Assembly: GCA_006386115.1 (NCBI GenBank) | Contig: VFIW01000010.1 | Span: 124,001 to 188,000 of the forward strand | Source of the DNA: Globisporangium splendens | Taxonomy: Eukaryota > Oomycota > Peronosporomycetes > Pythiales > Pythiaceae | Direction of reading: 5' to 3' | Length of the DNA: 64,000 nt | Part shown: piece after piece, positions 1 through 11,085 of the stretch | How the letters are laid out: every line of letters starts with the position of its first letter | Position numbering within the stretch: position 1 is the stretch's first letter | Translations under genes and position numbers: made by a program | The notes under the pieces: model-generated | The model's input: the letters and a program-made list of their open reading frames with translations, nothing else | Told to the model about the DNA's origin: nothing | Databases searched by the model: none

Positions 1-365
1 TATGCTTGTTGCTGTAAGTGCGTTTTCATTGTCATTGTTACGTGTTGTAGTGCTTCAACAACAACATGCCCAGGGCTCCGTTTATAAATATCACGTTAGC
101 AGCCCGTCCAAGCAAACACGACGACAAATACGCAGCGCTATCCGCGTCCTCCTTATAGATCGCCTTGGGCTTGGGGGTTGGTTGGATGCTTCATAAATTG
201 CGAGGATTGAATTGATATGGCACAGTAGCTGATAATTGGTACACCACCCAGTAGTCGATAGGGTCTTCTAGAAGAAAAAGAATAAGCAAAGAGCGCATTT
301 CGCTCTTCCCTTCGTACGCGTCAACAGATCCGAGTAAAGCGAGCCCTTTGAGCCCCCTTGCTTCT
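1..365. other. left-edge non-coding stretch
   Basis: I see no supported gene here. A short plus-strand reading frame (3-196) has no family resemblance and lies against the window edge. The minus-strand gene that ends at 366 would place its 3' UTR and polyadenylation region in the right half of this stretch, which is A/T-richer than the coding DNA beside it. Confidence 0.4.
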
Positions 366-731
366 TTACTCGTCGTCCTCGTCTTCTTCGCGGTCGTCCT
401 CCATGATCGAGTTGAGTCCGGACTCGGATGTCTTGCTGGACGGCGAGCACGCGAGCGTGGCCGCCACGTTCACATACGAGCGGCGCGGATACGAGAGCTC
501 CTGTTAAACAAAAGCAATCACAGCCATCAGTTCAACTGGTTTCTGGTGGTTTGCTTCCTCTCCATGTCTTTGCATCGGCGGCGTTGCTCCTCCCATGCGG
601 TACGAGTGTTGCCATACAGTAGCATGACGCACCTCGAGGATCATTTGCGCCATCTCATCGTCGTCGTTCAGCGCCATGAAGCAGCTCAGCTGGCGGTGCG
701 CGTCAAACGTCATGTTCGTGGGGCTGTCCAT
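366..731 (-). CDS. small two-exon hypothetical protein (77 aa)
   Basis: Not recognised. Exon 1 is 633-731, starting at ATG 731-729 (MDSPTNMTFDAHRQL), and exon 2 is 366-500, ending in TAA. The 132-nt intron between them has a GTGCGT donor and a TTTGTTTAACAG acceptor and joins the two blocks in phase 0, giving ...MAQMILE-ELSYPRRSYV.... The product is small and hydrophilic, with an acidic tail (EDDREEDEDDE) and no membrane segment or known domain. The frame stays open upstream of the chosen ATG, so a longer N-terminus or another 5' exon is possible. The gene rests on the clean splice junction and on protein-like composition, not on homology. Confidence 0.45.
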
Positions 732-2359
732 TGTGTTCTGAAGTAGCGGAGGAAGGTGCTTGGGGGACGCGGAAGCTGGCAAGTTGGCGAATGAAGCAAC
801 CCCACAGGAAGGCGGCGACGTGTCGAAAATAAACTGCGCACATGATCCGAAGAAAGAAGAACCCAGAGGCAAGTAATCCGAGCTGCAGGGTGCGTTTGCA
901 CGTAAAGCGCCCGTCTCTGCGCCGCTCAACACCCATTTCCAGCCAATCATGGGAATAGGGTCCAGTTTCTGCTCCGTTTTCGACCAATCGCGGCACGTCA
1001 TCCCCGTTCTTCAAGCTCCAGCAGGAAGTCCCTCGCATGACATCATATGGCAAAGACTGGTCAAGAGCACAAGCGTCATGCGATGACGCAGTGTCTTTAT
1101 ACATTTTGGAAGGTTCGACGCTTGCGACACAGGATGTCGCCAGATGAGTGGGGACAGCCATGGAAATGACAAAACACAGTGTCTGCATATTGGAGACAAA
1201 ATGAAGACTTGATCATGGGTTTGACCTTGTTTTGTGCTGTGTTGGTGTGAGGATGACGGATTACGGCTTTGGATAGAGCGGGTCAAATGGCGCAACCCCT
1301 CTGAGAGTTGATATTTGACGAATCAGTTGGGAGCTGTCTACTGTACTAGGTTACTGTATCGAAATGGCTGCTTGGCGCAACCCTCACCACCAAAGATCCT
1401 CGCACAACACGGCTGCTTGGAACTTGAACATGCACCACAAGCAAGGAATAACTGCAGGACAAATAACCGCGTCAATGAGACAAAAAAGAGGAGCGGACAG
1501 CTGGCCAACTCACAACAAATGCTGTTGGCGCTTCAGTCTCTCTCTCTCTCTCTAAAAATCAGCACAGAGGATACTGACGAAAATAAAACCATAGATAAAA
1601 AAAGCTAAGCCTCAGGGTGGAGGAGAAACATTGCGTCTGGTGTGTTGACAATCATCAGTAGTGGGTTGGTGGCCGCAATGACGTCACTTCTCCGGTTTAA
1701 ATCTCGGAAAAGTCGGAAGAGCGCTCTTTCTCCAAGAAGAAGAAACAATTCTTTCTCCAAGCCTGTCCATCCATTTAGGAAAGAACAAAACTGCTCTGTC
1801 TGCCTCAAGCCATGCGTTCTGTCGCCGTGGCGGTGGTCACCACACCACCGTGGTGCCCTGCCTCAACTCCCCAATTCTGCTCCGATTTGAAAAAAAAAAA
1901 CAAAAAAAAAACGACCTGCCCGAGGTCACTCACAATCTGAGAAACAACAGCACTGGGTCTTGTCACACAGCATTTTGAAAGCGCTTCGATGGATCATTTC
2001 CGCTGTGCGCATTCTCTAGCGTTTTCGATCCGACAGTTCATTTGCGGGTTTTGTAAAATGTGAAGAGCTGCGAAAGTGTAGGTCGGTCGAATAGTGTCCA
2101 CATCCTCCGCCGTTAAAGTTCCATTTTCGTCGCGACCTTTCAGTGCACCAGTGACGCAGGGCGTCCACGTCGACGGCATCGACAGCATCTTTTCACTCAT
2201 GGAACTTTGCCATAACGTCCCTAATTTCATTAAGTTAGGGACATCGAACATTATCCCAACTTAAACACCGAGTGCGGGAAGAAACTGTTTCTGTTCGGGA
2301 CAACGCTGGTTGGCGTAGGCTATTGGCACTTGCTTGAAAGGGCAAGCAGCTCGAACACA
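732..2359. other. 1.6 kb intergenic region with microsatellite and small inverted repeat
   Basis: No gene is supported. The stretch holds a (TC)n tract at about 1537-1553, an A-rich block at about 1889-1912, and an inverted repeat just upstream of the next gene: GTCCCTAA at 2217-2224 pairs with TTAGGGAC at 2235-2242 across a 10-nt loop. Several short open frames (minus 1605-1808, minus 1994-2251, minus about 1000-1188) start with ATG but have no recognisable domain or splice partner, and are left uncalled. The right end must carry the promoter and 5' UTR of RRP36. Confidence 0.4.
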
Positions 2360-3412
2360 ATGGCGCCACTGCAGGGAGCCAAGATGCGGAAAGCGGCGGA
2401 TGCGCGCGACGTGCCGCTGGAAGAGCGACTCCGACAGAAGAAGAACGGCTTCGCGGTCTTCCCGTCGGCCGACGCCAGCGACGACGAGCAGCAGTCTCAA
2501 GACGAGCACGAGGACGGCTTGAGCGACGATGCGAGCGACAATGACGACGAACAACCGCGACCGACAAAGGCGGCGCCAGCAACCAACGGGAAAGCGAGCA
2601 AGTACGGACCCAGTGCGGACGCCGCGACTGAGACCAAGAAGAAGCGCGTGAGTAAGAACCACCCGCTCGAGATCTCCTCCAAGCGCCAGGTGTCGCGGTT
2701 CAGGACGGTCGTCGATGTGAAAAAGAAGAAACTGGTGGATCCGCGCTTTGATTCGCTCTCGGGCCGTTTGAATGAGGATTTGTTCAAGAAATCGTATGCA
2801 TTCTTGGACGAGTACAAGGTGAGATATGGAGTGTTATTGTATGTGGAATCGCGTGTGGTGGTTGGACAAGAGGTTCTCACACTTATATCTATCTTGCGTG
2901 GTGCAGCAAAATGAATTGGACGAGATGAAGCGTAAGCTCAAGTTCGCAAAGGGCACGACGCGGAGAGAGGAGCTGAAGGTACATGCGAACTTGTGGTCAA
3001 TTTGTATATTAGTGCCCATAGATGAGATGTCTGATGTCGTGGTTTTGTGCAGAATGAGATTAACTTGCGGTCGCAAGAGCTGGCAGAGAAAAAGAAGCAG
3101 GAGAAGATCAAGTCTGCGCTGACGAAGCGCAAGCGCGAGGAGCGCGAGGCTGTCGAAAGCGGCAAGAACCCGTTCTACCTTAAGGTTTGTTTTGTTGCTT
3201 GTGACACGTGCATACTGCGGATCCACGTATATTTTGGACTAACGTCTATTTGGTTTTCTTTCTGGCAGCGCAAAGACAAGAAGAAGCTCGAGTTGCAGAC
3301 CAAGTTCCAGGATTTGCAGGAAAGTGGCAGATTGTCCAAGTTTATGGCCAAGAAGAGAAAGAAGAACGCGAGCAAAGATCACCGTTGGCTGCCCACGCAG
3401 CGCAAGACATAA
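2360..3412 (+). CDS. RRP36: rRNA biogenesis protein RRP36
   Basis: Nucleolar factor of the 90S pre-ribosome needed for early 18S rRNA processing (known for the family). Four exons: 2360-2818, 2907-2978, 3053-3184, 3269-3412; every intron has GT-AG ends and joins in phase 0, giving 268 aa ending in TAA. The N-terminal third is acidic and low complexity. The conserved part follows: DPRFDSLSGRLNEDLFKKSY (about residues 128-147), a Lys/Glu-rich helix, SGKNPFYLK and a basic C-terminus with KFMAKKRKKNASKDHRWLP, the family signature order. Start is the first ATG (MAPLQGAKMRKAAD); the frame extends further upstream only through non-ATG codons. Confidence 0.9.
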
Positions 3413-3785
3413 ACAGGTTTGCAGGAAGTTGCTTCTTGGCGTGGTACGATGGTATCCAGGTGCTTCTGATCCTGCTGATCTCGTTCTTTGGCTGCATATT
3501 ATCAACAGAACATATAGACTTATACTTTGGGGCATTCATGGCATTTCGTTTCTCAAGAATATAACAATTCCACTATTTTAAGCGTTCTACCTCACCCACT
3601 CATGCTCATCACAGACACAGGATTAGCGTTTGTGTGTTTTCTTTTTTTCGGAGCTCCATTCCGTGCAAGCGTAGCTTCGATCGAGCGGTGAGGCAAGTTG
3701 TACCATATGCGATAGGTTTGTTTGCTTCGCCAACTTGCGCCTCCAGTTCTCTCGTCAAGGTGTCCCTCGACGTTGGACACTTGGA
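3413..3785. other. intergenic region between RRP36 and the ARM-repeat gene
   Basis: About 370 nt with no supported gene. It must hold the RRP36 3' end and the promoter of the following gene. A minus-strand open frame beginning in this stretch runs far into the ARM-repeat gene and is an antisense shadow. Confidence 0.4.
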
Positions 3786-6700
3786 ATGACGCTCGGGTCA
3801 CGACCTTCGAGGGCCACCAACGCTCCAAATGCACTGACAACAACAGAGGAGCGTCGAGTCTCTCGCAAGCTCTCCCGGCAGCAGTCCCGGGCAAGCAGCA
3901 GCTCCCTCGACCGTCGATTGTCCCATAGCTCATCGCGAGGATTTCTCGTGACAGCGGAGCCAGCACCGTCGCCGACTGCTTTGCGATTGAAATCACTGGC
4001 ACGCGCAATTCGCGCGAGTCAGACTTTAGGAACTCTGCGTGTTCGAAAGAAGTATGCGCTCCAAGCCAACGAGTTCTCAACCGAAGAGATGAACATGGAC
4101 ATCGACATGATGGCGATGATCGAAGACACTTCGTCCGTCGGCACGGCGCCATGGGCGAGCAGCAATAGCAACAACGCGAGGCAAGGTACATTGCAGCCAC
4201 AACAAGTGTCATTGCCGGAGACCTCGAAGAGTAAAGCTCGATGGAAATCAGCCGGAAAGGCTGTCCAGCAACTAGCAGCGAATAGTGGTACGACGTCTCC
4301 GAATCAATCGCCCTCATTGTCGCTCTCACCGACGAAGGCACCGGGGCTGCGACGTACAAATAATGACGGCCGTGGCGGCTCACGACCCGCTACCGTTAAG
4401 CAGGTTGGTTCCATCCGTGGGGATCTCAATATGCTGTTGAATAACGCACCGTTTGATCCGCAGCAGACTCAAACATCGTTGAACCCGTTGCACAACACAG
4501 AGCTGCCCCACAATCTCGATGCACGGATCTTTTGTGCCTGCTCGCTGTACAAGCTCTCGTGCCAAGTCGGATCCGAGCTTCCGATCATCAAAGGTGGTGC
4601 GATTAATCAAATTGCAGACTTCAGTGACATCGAGAACCTCAAGCTGCTTCGCTATTGCGCAGCGACGTTGGCGAATTTGACGACAGACGCCAATGCGTTG
4701 AACGCATTCGTGGAGTTCGACGGCATCCAAGCGCTGCTGGAGCTGAGCTGGTCGCCCTGTCTTCACGTGAAGATTCTGTGTGCGACTGCGCTCTACGTGA
4801 TGTTGGCAGAAAACTCTACGGCTCCATCGCGGAGGAGCGGCTCCGGAATATCACGGTTCCATGTTCTCGCGCGTTGGCGAATTTCTCGTCCAATGAAGAC
4901 CTACGCAAGAACGCATTCCTGCAGGAGATTGTGCACATGACGACGCGGCTCACGCTTCTCGATCGGCAGCGGTTTGTGTCTTCGCCTGAAGACTCGCGCG
5001 TGTTTTACCGTAATATCGTGCGCACACTCTGCGACCTGAGTTTCAACGACACGTGCACCGCGTACTTCATGGAACTCCCACAAGTGCTGCCGCTGTTGCA
5101 TGCGATTGCGATCTCCGTCGATGAAAGTCAAACTGTGCCAGCCGCAGAAGGAGCAGCTGCAAGTTCCTCACGCGTCAATCTCTTTGCCGACGAAGATGCC
5201 AAAGAGGACGCGCTGGTGACGATTCTCAATCTCGCGCAGCAGGCAGCGTACTCGAGCGATCTCGTGCGCATTCTCGACGGCAAACGACTGGCAATTGCGG
5301 CGCAAGATCCAAACAACTCGGGTCACCTCAAATACGTCTACTCGCTCGTGCTTTGCAATTTGCTGTTTGAGAGCCGATTGCAGCAGATCGTGTACGGAGA
5401 CCAGGTTATTCTCTCGCTGATCTATGGGTTCTACTTTTTCGGACTGACGGAGACTCACGACGACGTCAATGCCGTCGGAAACGCCGAGCAAGTGCGCTAC
5501 AAGAATCTGAAACTGGCCTTTGGGGACGACCAGGAGCGCTTCCTCGTGGCCATTTGCATTATGGCGAGCGAGATCATGGACACGCACAACATCGAACGCA
5601 TCATCGCGCTCATCCTCGACTGCCTCCAGCGTCCGATTGCGTCCATGGAGGCACCGACGGCCAATAAGGAGGACGAGTGCAGCAGCAACAACGGACAGCA
5701 ATCTCAGCACGTCGGCGGCAGATTACGTGCTACGCAGCAGCGGCGCTGTACACGCTTGCGAGATCGTCTATGCGAAGAGGAGATACGAACAGCCTTCTGT
5801 ATTCACCGGAGATCGAAGCGACTCTAATTGCTGTGTGCGAGTGCACGACAGTTGCAGGAGGGAAAGAAGCAGCTCCTGTGAGCGTCGAGTACTGCGGGAC
5901 CGCGCAGACCTTTTGCGCCGCGACATTGTACCACATCTGTGCGTCGGGGCATGTCAACCAGCGCATCATCCAGGCGCTGATCCATTGCTGCAATGCCAAC
6001 GAAGAAACGCTTTCGCTGCTTGCGTGCGCTGCGTCGTTTGCCATCGTGTCGTTCACAGTCGACGGCCGCCATCAGCTCATCGCGTGCGACCATCTCGCGA
6101 AGGCACTGAATCGTCTGGGGTGGACGAGCCAACCCGAGAGTCAACAGCACGCGGCCATCGCTGCGTGCAACGTCTCGACCTTGAAGTGCATCTGGACGTC
6201 CACGGAGCTCAAGGACTTTATCGTCATGGCGTTGCTGCGCGCCAACTCGGTTCAAGCCAAGCAGATTCACGCGAAAACGCTCTCAAACCTACTGTCGCAC
6301 CTCTCGACGCGCGAAAAGGTCGTCGAAGACGGCGTGCTCTACGCGCTCACGAAACTCTCCCAAGTCATGCTTTACCGTAGCGCATCGGCTCCTTATTCAG
6401 GACACTCAGGTTCGTCGACCCCGATCACGTCCACGCGAGTTCAGAATGACCCCAGTACGCCGTGTCACCTCCAGGAAACCGTCAGAACGCATTCGAGCGC
6501 AAACTCGGTGGACGAAATGTTCAGCATTGGCCTTCAAGCGCTGTTCAATCTCTCCTGTGAGCACCAGTACCACCATCGGTTGCTCAACAACGGCGTCATC
6601 CCGTACTTGGCAGCGGGAGTGGACGGCAAGCAAGCGAGTGCGGCGACTGGAGCGAGTACGGGCACGTCGACCCCGACTCTGCAAACTCACACTCACCTAC

Positions 6701-9123
6701 TCACAGCATCGTCCTTTTCCTTCACGCATTCCAACCTTGCACAGTCGCAGTGCAGCCTGAGTGTCGACAGCCGCCGGTACGCCATGGGAATCAGCTGCAA
6801 CCTCTCGAGCTACGAAGAAAATCACAAGGAGCTCATGAACGCTCAAGTGACAGACATCATTCGCAAGTACGTGGACCAGGATATCGAGACGAGAGCGTCG
6901 GCAGCGATGGCGCTACGCAACATCAGCTGCAAGCAGCCCTGGGTCGAAATGCTCTGTGAGCGGAAGACGCTGTGTCTGCTCATCAGCTTTACGCAATGCG
7001 AGCATCAGATCGTCAAGCAGTTTGCTGTCGAGGCGTTGGCGAATTGCTCTCTGATCACGGACTCGCTGCATCTGTACGGGGAGCTACGAGTGCCACGCGC
7101 AGTACTCGCGCTCCTGGAATGCGTGTCCAAGACGACGTCCGATGAAGCCGATGATAATGATGGTGGTGGTGGTGATGACGGAGATCCTAACATGGAGATC
7201 TGCATGGCTGCACTCAAGTGCCTGCACAACATCGCCCTCAATGACGCACTGGCGCTTAATCTGCTCGAGGAAAGCTCCATCGTTCGCATTCTCCCGTTGC
7301 TCGAACGACCGTCACTCGGACACGATGCTCATGCGTGCTTACTTGTTGCGACCATGGCGCATATCCTTGCGGGAAAGCCAAAATGTGGCGAAGCATTGCC
7401 GCATCAGCGTGTCGTGAGCCTCTGCGCGCATCTCCACCGGCAGCATCCACACAACAAGCACATTGCGTACGAGTGCGTCGGCATCCTGATGAAGCTCTCG
7501 ACGTATCAGCAGATTCAGGAGAAACTGACGGAAACACAGGCGATCCACGTGGTCGTGAGCATTTGTTCCTCGCCGACCACGGGTGCCGATCTGCGTATTC
7601 GAGAATGTGGAGCCATCACGATCCGAAACTTGACACTTAGTGTTACCGAGCATTTGTCATTGTTCTATGGCGACGCAGGTCTAGAAGGAGCAGAAGGTGT
7701 GGGACTTGAAGCGAAACAAATGGGGCAAGCCAACGACCACGTGGAGCAGCGAGATCTTTGGGACGAACTTCACGCTGCTCGGGGAGGCAAGAGCGATGAC
7801 ACGAAAGTGAGTCGCTTGACTGAACGCCACTTGCTGCATGGCGTCAAGTATTTTCAGCAGGAACTGGATTCTCTGCATGACGCAGAGAATGCATCGCCAC
7901 ACCATGCTGCAGTGCCTGTAAGTGATCGCATTCTTCACGAAGCGTGTGCTGGAATCGCGAATCTGAGTACCATCAAGGCGTTTCGTGTGATGATGGTGCG
8001 ACTTGGCATCATGAACACGTTGCTGCGGGTCTATGAGCATGGACCACGGTCGCATGCGCATGCTCATGCACGGTCGTCGCTGCTGAAAAGCATCTGCGCA
8101 GCTACGCTGCACCGCCTCGCAGTGGAGGAAGAGGCAACGATCGGCGACAACGGGCTGCTTGTGCCGAGTCTCCTGTCGATTCTAAGACTAAACGACGAGG
8201 AATTGCACCATGTGCGGTACGAATGCGAGAAGGTGTCGTTGTTTTCGCCGAACTCACCAAGTCGTCGGCGCCGCCAAGCACGGTTTCAGACTGTAACAAC
8301 TGAGGAACGCGGTGGATCCCTAAATTGGTGGGCAAGTGCCGAAGGGAGAGATCTGAGCGCGATCGGACGCGGAATGGGTTCCTCGTGTGCAGTAGATAAA
8401 ACGTTGAATCGGCGAGGAAGCATTGTGGTCGTTGGAGGCATGGGTTCTCCTGCTGCGGGACTCACGCACATCGCGATGGCAGCGACGACCAACTGCGTGG
8501 AGCAATCGTATCGGGAACAGAAATGGATGTTCTTCGTGTTGGAGACGACGTTGTCCTCTGCATCAATGATCCCACAACTCGAGAAAAAGCACATGCACAC
8601 CATCGGGATCCCGCGGCTCTCGTTCCAGGACATCATGTCTGCCGCTGCGGCGTGCAACAACGCTGGAAACTTCTCCACGGGACTGCATTCGACAACTAGT
8701 AGCGCTGTAAAAGCTGCCTCATCAGTATTTGGATCCACTGCAAGCCTGCTCATCAACTCCACGGATGTCGACGCTGGTTTCAATCCAGGGTGCGCAGCGA
8801 AGCCCAAAGGCGGGTACCTCTTGTCGGTCAATCGAGACAAGTACATGATCCACCACGACGAGCACACCGTCCAGCCCACGTTGACGCCGATGCGCGTCGA
8901 CGAGAATGGTGTTTCCACTGCGGAAAATGACTCGGTGACTTGGTGTCCAACAAGTGCGCGCTCATTGATCACTGATGTGCCAATATCCATCCACCCGCAA
9001 CGCGCCACCCCGGACTGGGAAGTCATCATGCACTCGCGGAAGTTCGACCGCCACATGCGCATCACGCGGCGCAACCACCGACGCAACCCAAACAGCCTGC
9101 CTGTGCTCTCCATGCTCAGTTAA
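3786..9123 (+). CDS. giant armadillo-repeat protein, interrupted by two frameshifts
   Basis: Role unknown; ARM arrays are protein-binding scaffolds. The reading passes through three frames: 3786 to about 4813, about 4814 to about 5700, and from 5668-5700 to TAA at 9121-9123, about 1,780 aa in all. Each junction needs one extra base. At 4810-4813 a run of four A would be five in an intact copy, giving ...YVMLAEKLYGSIAEE.... The second lies in a CAG/CAA-rich stretch after an upstream stop in the final frame at 5665, and restores ...ITCYAAAALYTLA.... No intron fits either place. ARM units are visible throughout, for example LRYCAATLANLTTD, CSRALANFSSNED, AACNVSTLK, ALFNLSCEHQ, MALRNISCKQ and ALKCLHNIALND. 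The first ~200 residues are Ser/Arg-rich, the last ~250 lack ARM units. Start is the first in-frame ATG after an open non-ATG run. It is either two sequence errors or a decaying gene. Confidence 0.7.
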
Positions 9124-9515
9124 TGAATGACGCATTGCTCATGGATCTTTCACAGAATGTAGCCATGTTTGCCAATCACTGCATTGCTGTAAATTACGGA
9201 TCTAGTACACCTTCTCGCGGTATTTACCTATATAACCCTTAGAGAGTCCACAAAGAGTAACATAATTGCAATTATAGACGCTTCTCACTCCTTCGTTTGA
9301 TCCATTCTTTCACGAGAATAGCACTCTCCACTTTCACAATATTACAACAGAAGTCGCTTCTCGTCAAAAAACTACGAAAACCGGCTTGCGCTTGTTGGTT
9401 CAACGACGCGCATCGCACCAAAAGAAGCAATCCACAGCCCAACGAAGAAGAACTCCCTCTGCGTCTGTGTGTATCGCTCTATATCCCACACTCATAGCAG
9501 CAGGAAGCAGCCGCC
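9124..9515. other. intergenic/promoter region before GMPPA
   Basis: About 390 nt with no supported gene; a short plus-strand frame (9297-9497) shows no domain. The stretch contains an A/T-rich part with CTATATAACC near 9230 and an initiator-like element (see separate entry), and leads straight into the GMPPA start codon in a CCGCCATGC context. Confidence 0.4.
9284..9291 (+). promoter_or_regulatory. possible oomycete initiator element of GMPPA
   Basis: CTCACTCC fits the oomycete initiator pattern YTCANTYY and lies about 225 nt upstream of the GMPPA ATG, followed by pyrimidine-rich sequence (CCATTCTTTC) that loosely resembles the flanking promoter region. Such short motifs occur often by chance, so this is a suggestion only. 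Confidence 0.25.
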
Positions 9516-10832
9516 ATGCAGCAGCAGCAGGAGAGCGACGTGGTGTTCCCGCGGTCGAAGGCCGTGATCCTGATCGGCGGCCCGAACCAGCAGGGCAACC
9601 ACTTCCGGCCGCTCTCGCTCGACCTGCCCAAGCCGCTCTTCCTCATCGCGGGCCGCGAGATGCTCTACTTCCACGTCGAGGCGTGCGCGCGCGTGCCAAA
9701 TCTGATCGAGATCCTCATGATCGGCTCGTATGACGAAGGGCTCTTCACGCGTTTCTTTGACGCCATGGCCAAGCGCTTCAATGTGCAGATCAGGTACCTC
9801 CGCGAGTCCAAGGCGCTCGGCACTGCTGGTGGGCTCCGATACTTTAAGGATGCAATCCTGCAGGGCAATCCTGCGAGCATGTTTGTGCTGCACTGCGATA
9901 TCTGCTGCTCGTTTCCGCTGAACGAGATGATGCACTTCCACTTGCGCCACCCGGGCAAGTGCACCGTGCTCGGCAAGCGCGTGTTCCATGACGAAGCGCT
10001 CAAGTACGGCTGCTTGGTGCAGGATCCGCTCACAAAAGAGATCCTTCACTGGGCCGAGAAACCAGAGACGTTTGTGAGCGACATCATCAACTGCGGCATC
10101 TACTTGTTCGACGTCGCGCTCATGGACACGGTCGTGTCCGTGGGCAACGAGATCAGCCGCCAGCGTCTGCGCAGCGAGTCCCGCGCGGAAGCCAACATCG
10201 AGTACGACCTCAAGAAGCTCTTTCCCGAGTTCAACAACCTCAACAACCTCCGATTGGAGCAGGACGTGCTCTTGCCATTGGCGGGTACGGGCAACATCTA
10301 TTTGTACGAAACAGGCGATTTCTGGTGTCAGATCAAGACCCCAGGGATGGCGATCACGTGCTCGGAGCTCTACATGCAGCGGTTCCGGTACACGAACCCG
10401 AGTGCGTTGAGCACGACGGGGGGCAAGTTATCGCCGCAGATCGAGGGCAACGTCGTCGTGGATTCGACGGCACAAGTGCACCCCACGGCAAAGCTTGGTC
10501 CGAACGTGAGCATCGCAGCAGGCGTGACGATTGGACCGGGCGTCCGGGTTGCACACTCAATTATCCTCGAAGGTGTGACGATCAAGGACCACGCGTGCGT
10601 GATGTTTGCGGTCATCGGGTGGAATTCGATCATTGGACAGTGGGCTCGCGTCGAGGGGCAGCCGCCGAATGCGTCGCAGATCCGCGTCAACTCGGCCGAG
10701 ACGGCGCTCGTGCGCGACGTGACGATCTTTGGCGTGTCGGTCGTCGCGAACCCGGAGATCATCATCCGCAACTGCGTCGTGCTCCCGCACAAGACGCTCA
10801 CACAGAGCTACCACGATGAGATCCTGTTGTAA
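9516..10832 (+). CDS. GMPPA: mannose-1-phosphate guanylyltransferase, alpha (regulatory) type
   Basis: Single exon, 438 aa, TAA stop. GMPPA is the partner of GMPPB, which makes GDP-mannose from GTP and mannose-1-phosphate; in animals the alpha subunit is the GDP-mannose-sensing, feedback-regulatory one (known for the family). The N-terminal nucleotidyltransferase domain begins AVILIGGPNQQGNHFRPLS: the GGP plus inserted residues before FRPLS is the alpha-type form, unlike the GGxGTRLRPL of active enzymes. It continues with LGTAGGLRYF, FVLHCDICCSFP and SDIINCGIYLF. The C-terminal half carries hexapeptide (left-handed beta-helix) repeats such as VHPTAKLGPNVSIAAGVTIG and the terminal NCVVLPHKTLTQSYHDEILL. 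Length matches the family (about 420). Whether it retains catalysis cannot be told from sequence alone. Confidence 0.92.
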   Translation: MQQQQESDVVFPRSKAVILIGGPNQQGNHFRPLSLDLPKPLFLIAGREMLYFHVEACARVPNLIEILMIGSYDEGLFTRFFDAMAKRFNVQIRYLRESKALGTAGGLRYFKDAILQGNPASMFVLHCDICCSFPLNEMMHFHLRHPGKCTVLGKRVFHDEALKYGCLVQDPLTKEILHWAEKPETFVSDIINCGIYLFDVALMDTVVSVGNEISRQRLRSESRAEANIEYDLKKLFPEFNNLNNLRLEQDVLLPLAGTGNIYLYETGDFWCQIKTPGMAITCSELYMQRFRYTNPSALSTTGGKLSPQIEGNVVVDSTAQVHPTAKLGPNVSIAAGVTIGPGVRVAHSIILEGVTIKDHACVMFAVIGWNSIIGQWARVEGQPPNASQIRVNSAETALVRDVTIFGVSVVANPEIIIRNCVVLPHKTLTQSYHDEILL

Positions 10833-11085
10833 GATCTAAGCAGATTGTCACGGCGCACACTGTAAGTCAAACTCTGAACACTGTCAAGAGGAGTGTGAGT
10901 TTTAAAGTTAAAGTCACCGGAACAGCATGCAGGCAGACAGGGGGAAATCGAGTGGTGCGTTGAGTTGACGCGTTGTCGGAAACAGTAAGACGCAAATGTA
11001 TGAACACCAATATTAAGCTGGTGGTGTGTGTTTAACTTGCATCGGATGCGTTTCGTTCTACTACTAACTATACGAGATGCCAACC

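Noticed and set aside
703..1188. Minus-strand frame with a hydrophobic start and cysteines, considered as a secreted effector
   Set aside because: No convincing signal-peptide cleavage, no RxLR or CRN motif, and it runs into the 5' region of the small gene at 366-731 in another frame.
1537..1553. TC microsatellite as a possible regulatory element
   Set aside because: A simple dinucleotide run with no positional link to a promoter.
1994..2251. 85-codon minus-strand ORF with ATG and TGA
   Set aside because: No homology, splice partner or conserved domain; the start lies in a small inverted repeat upstream of RRP36.
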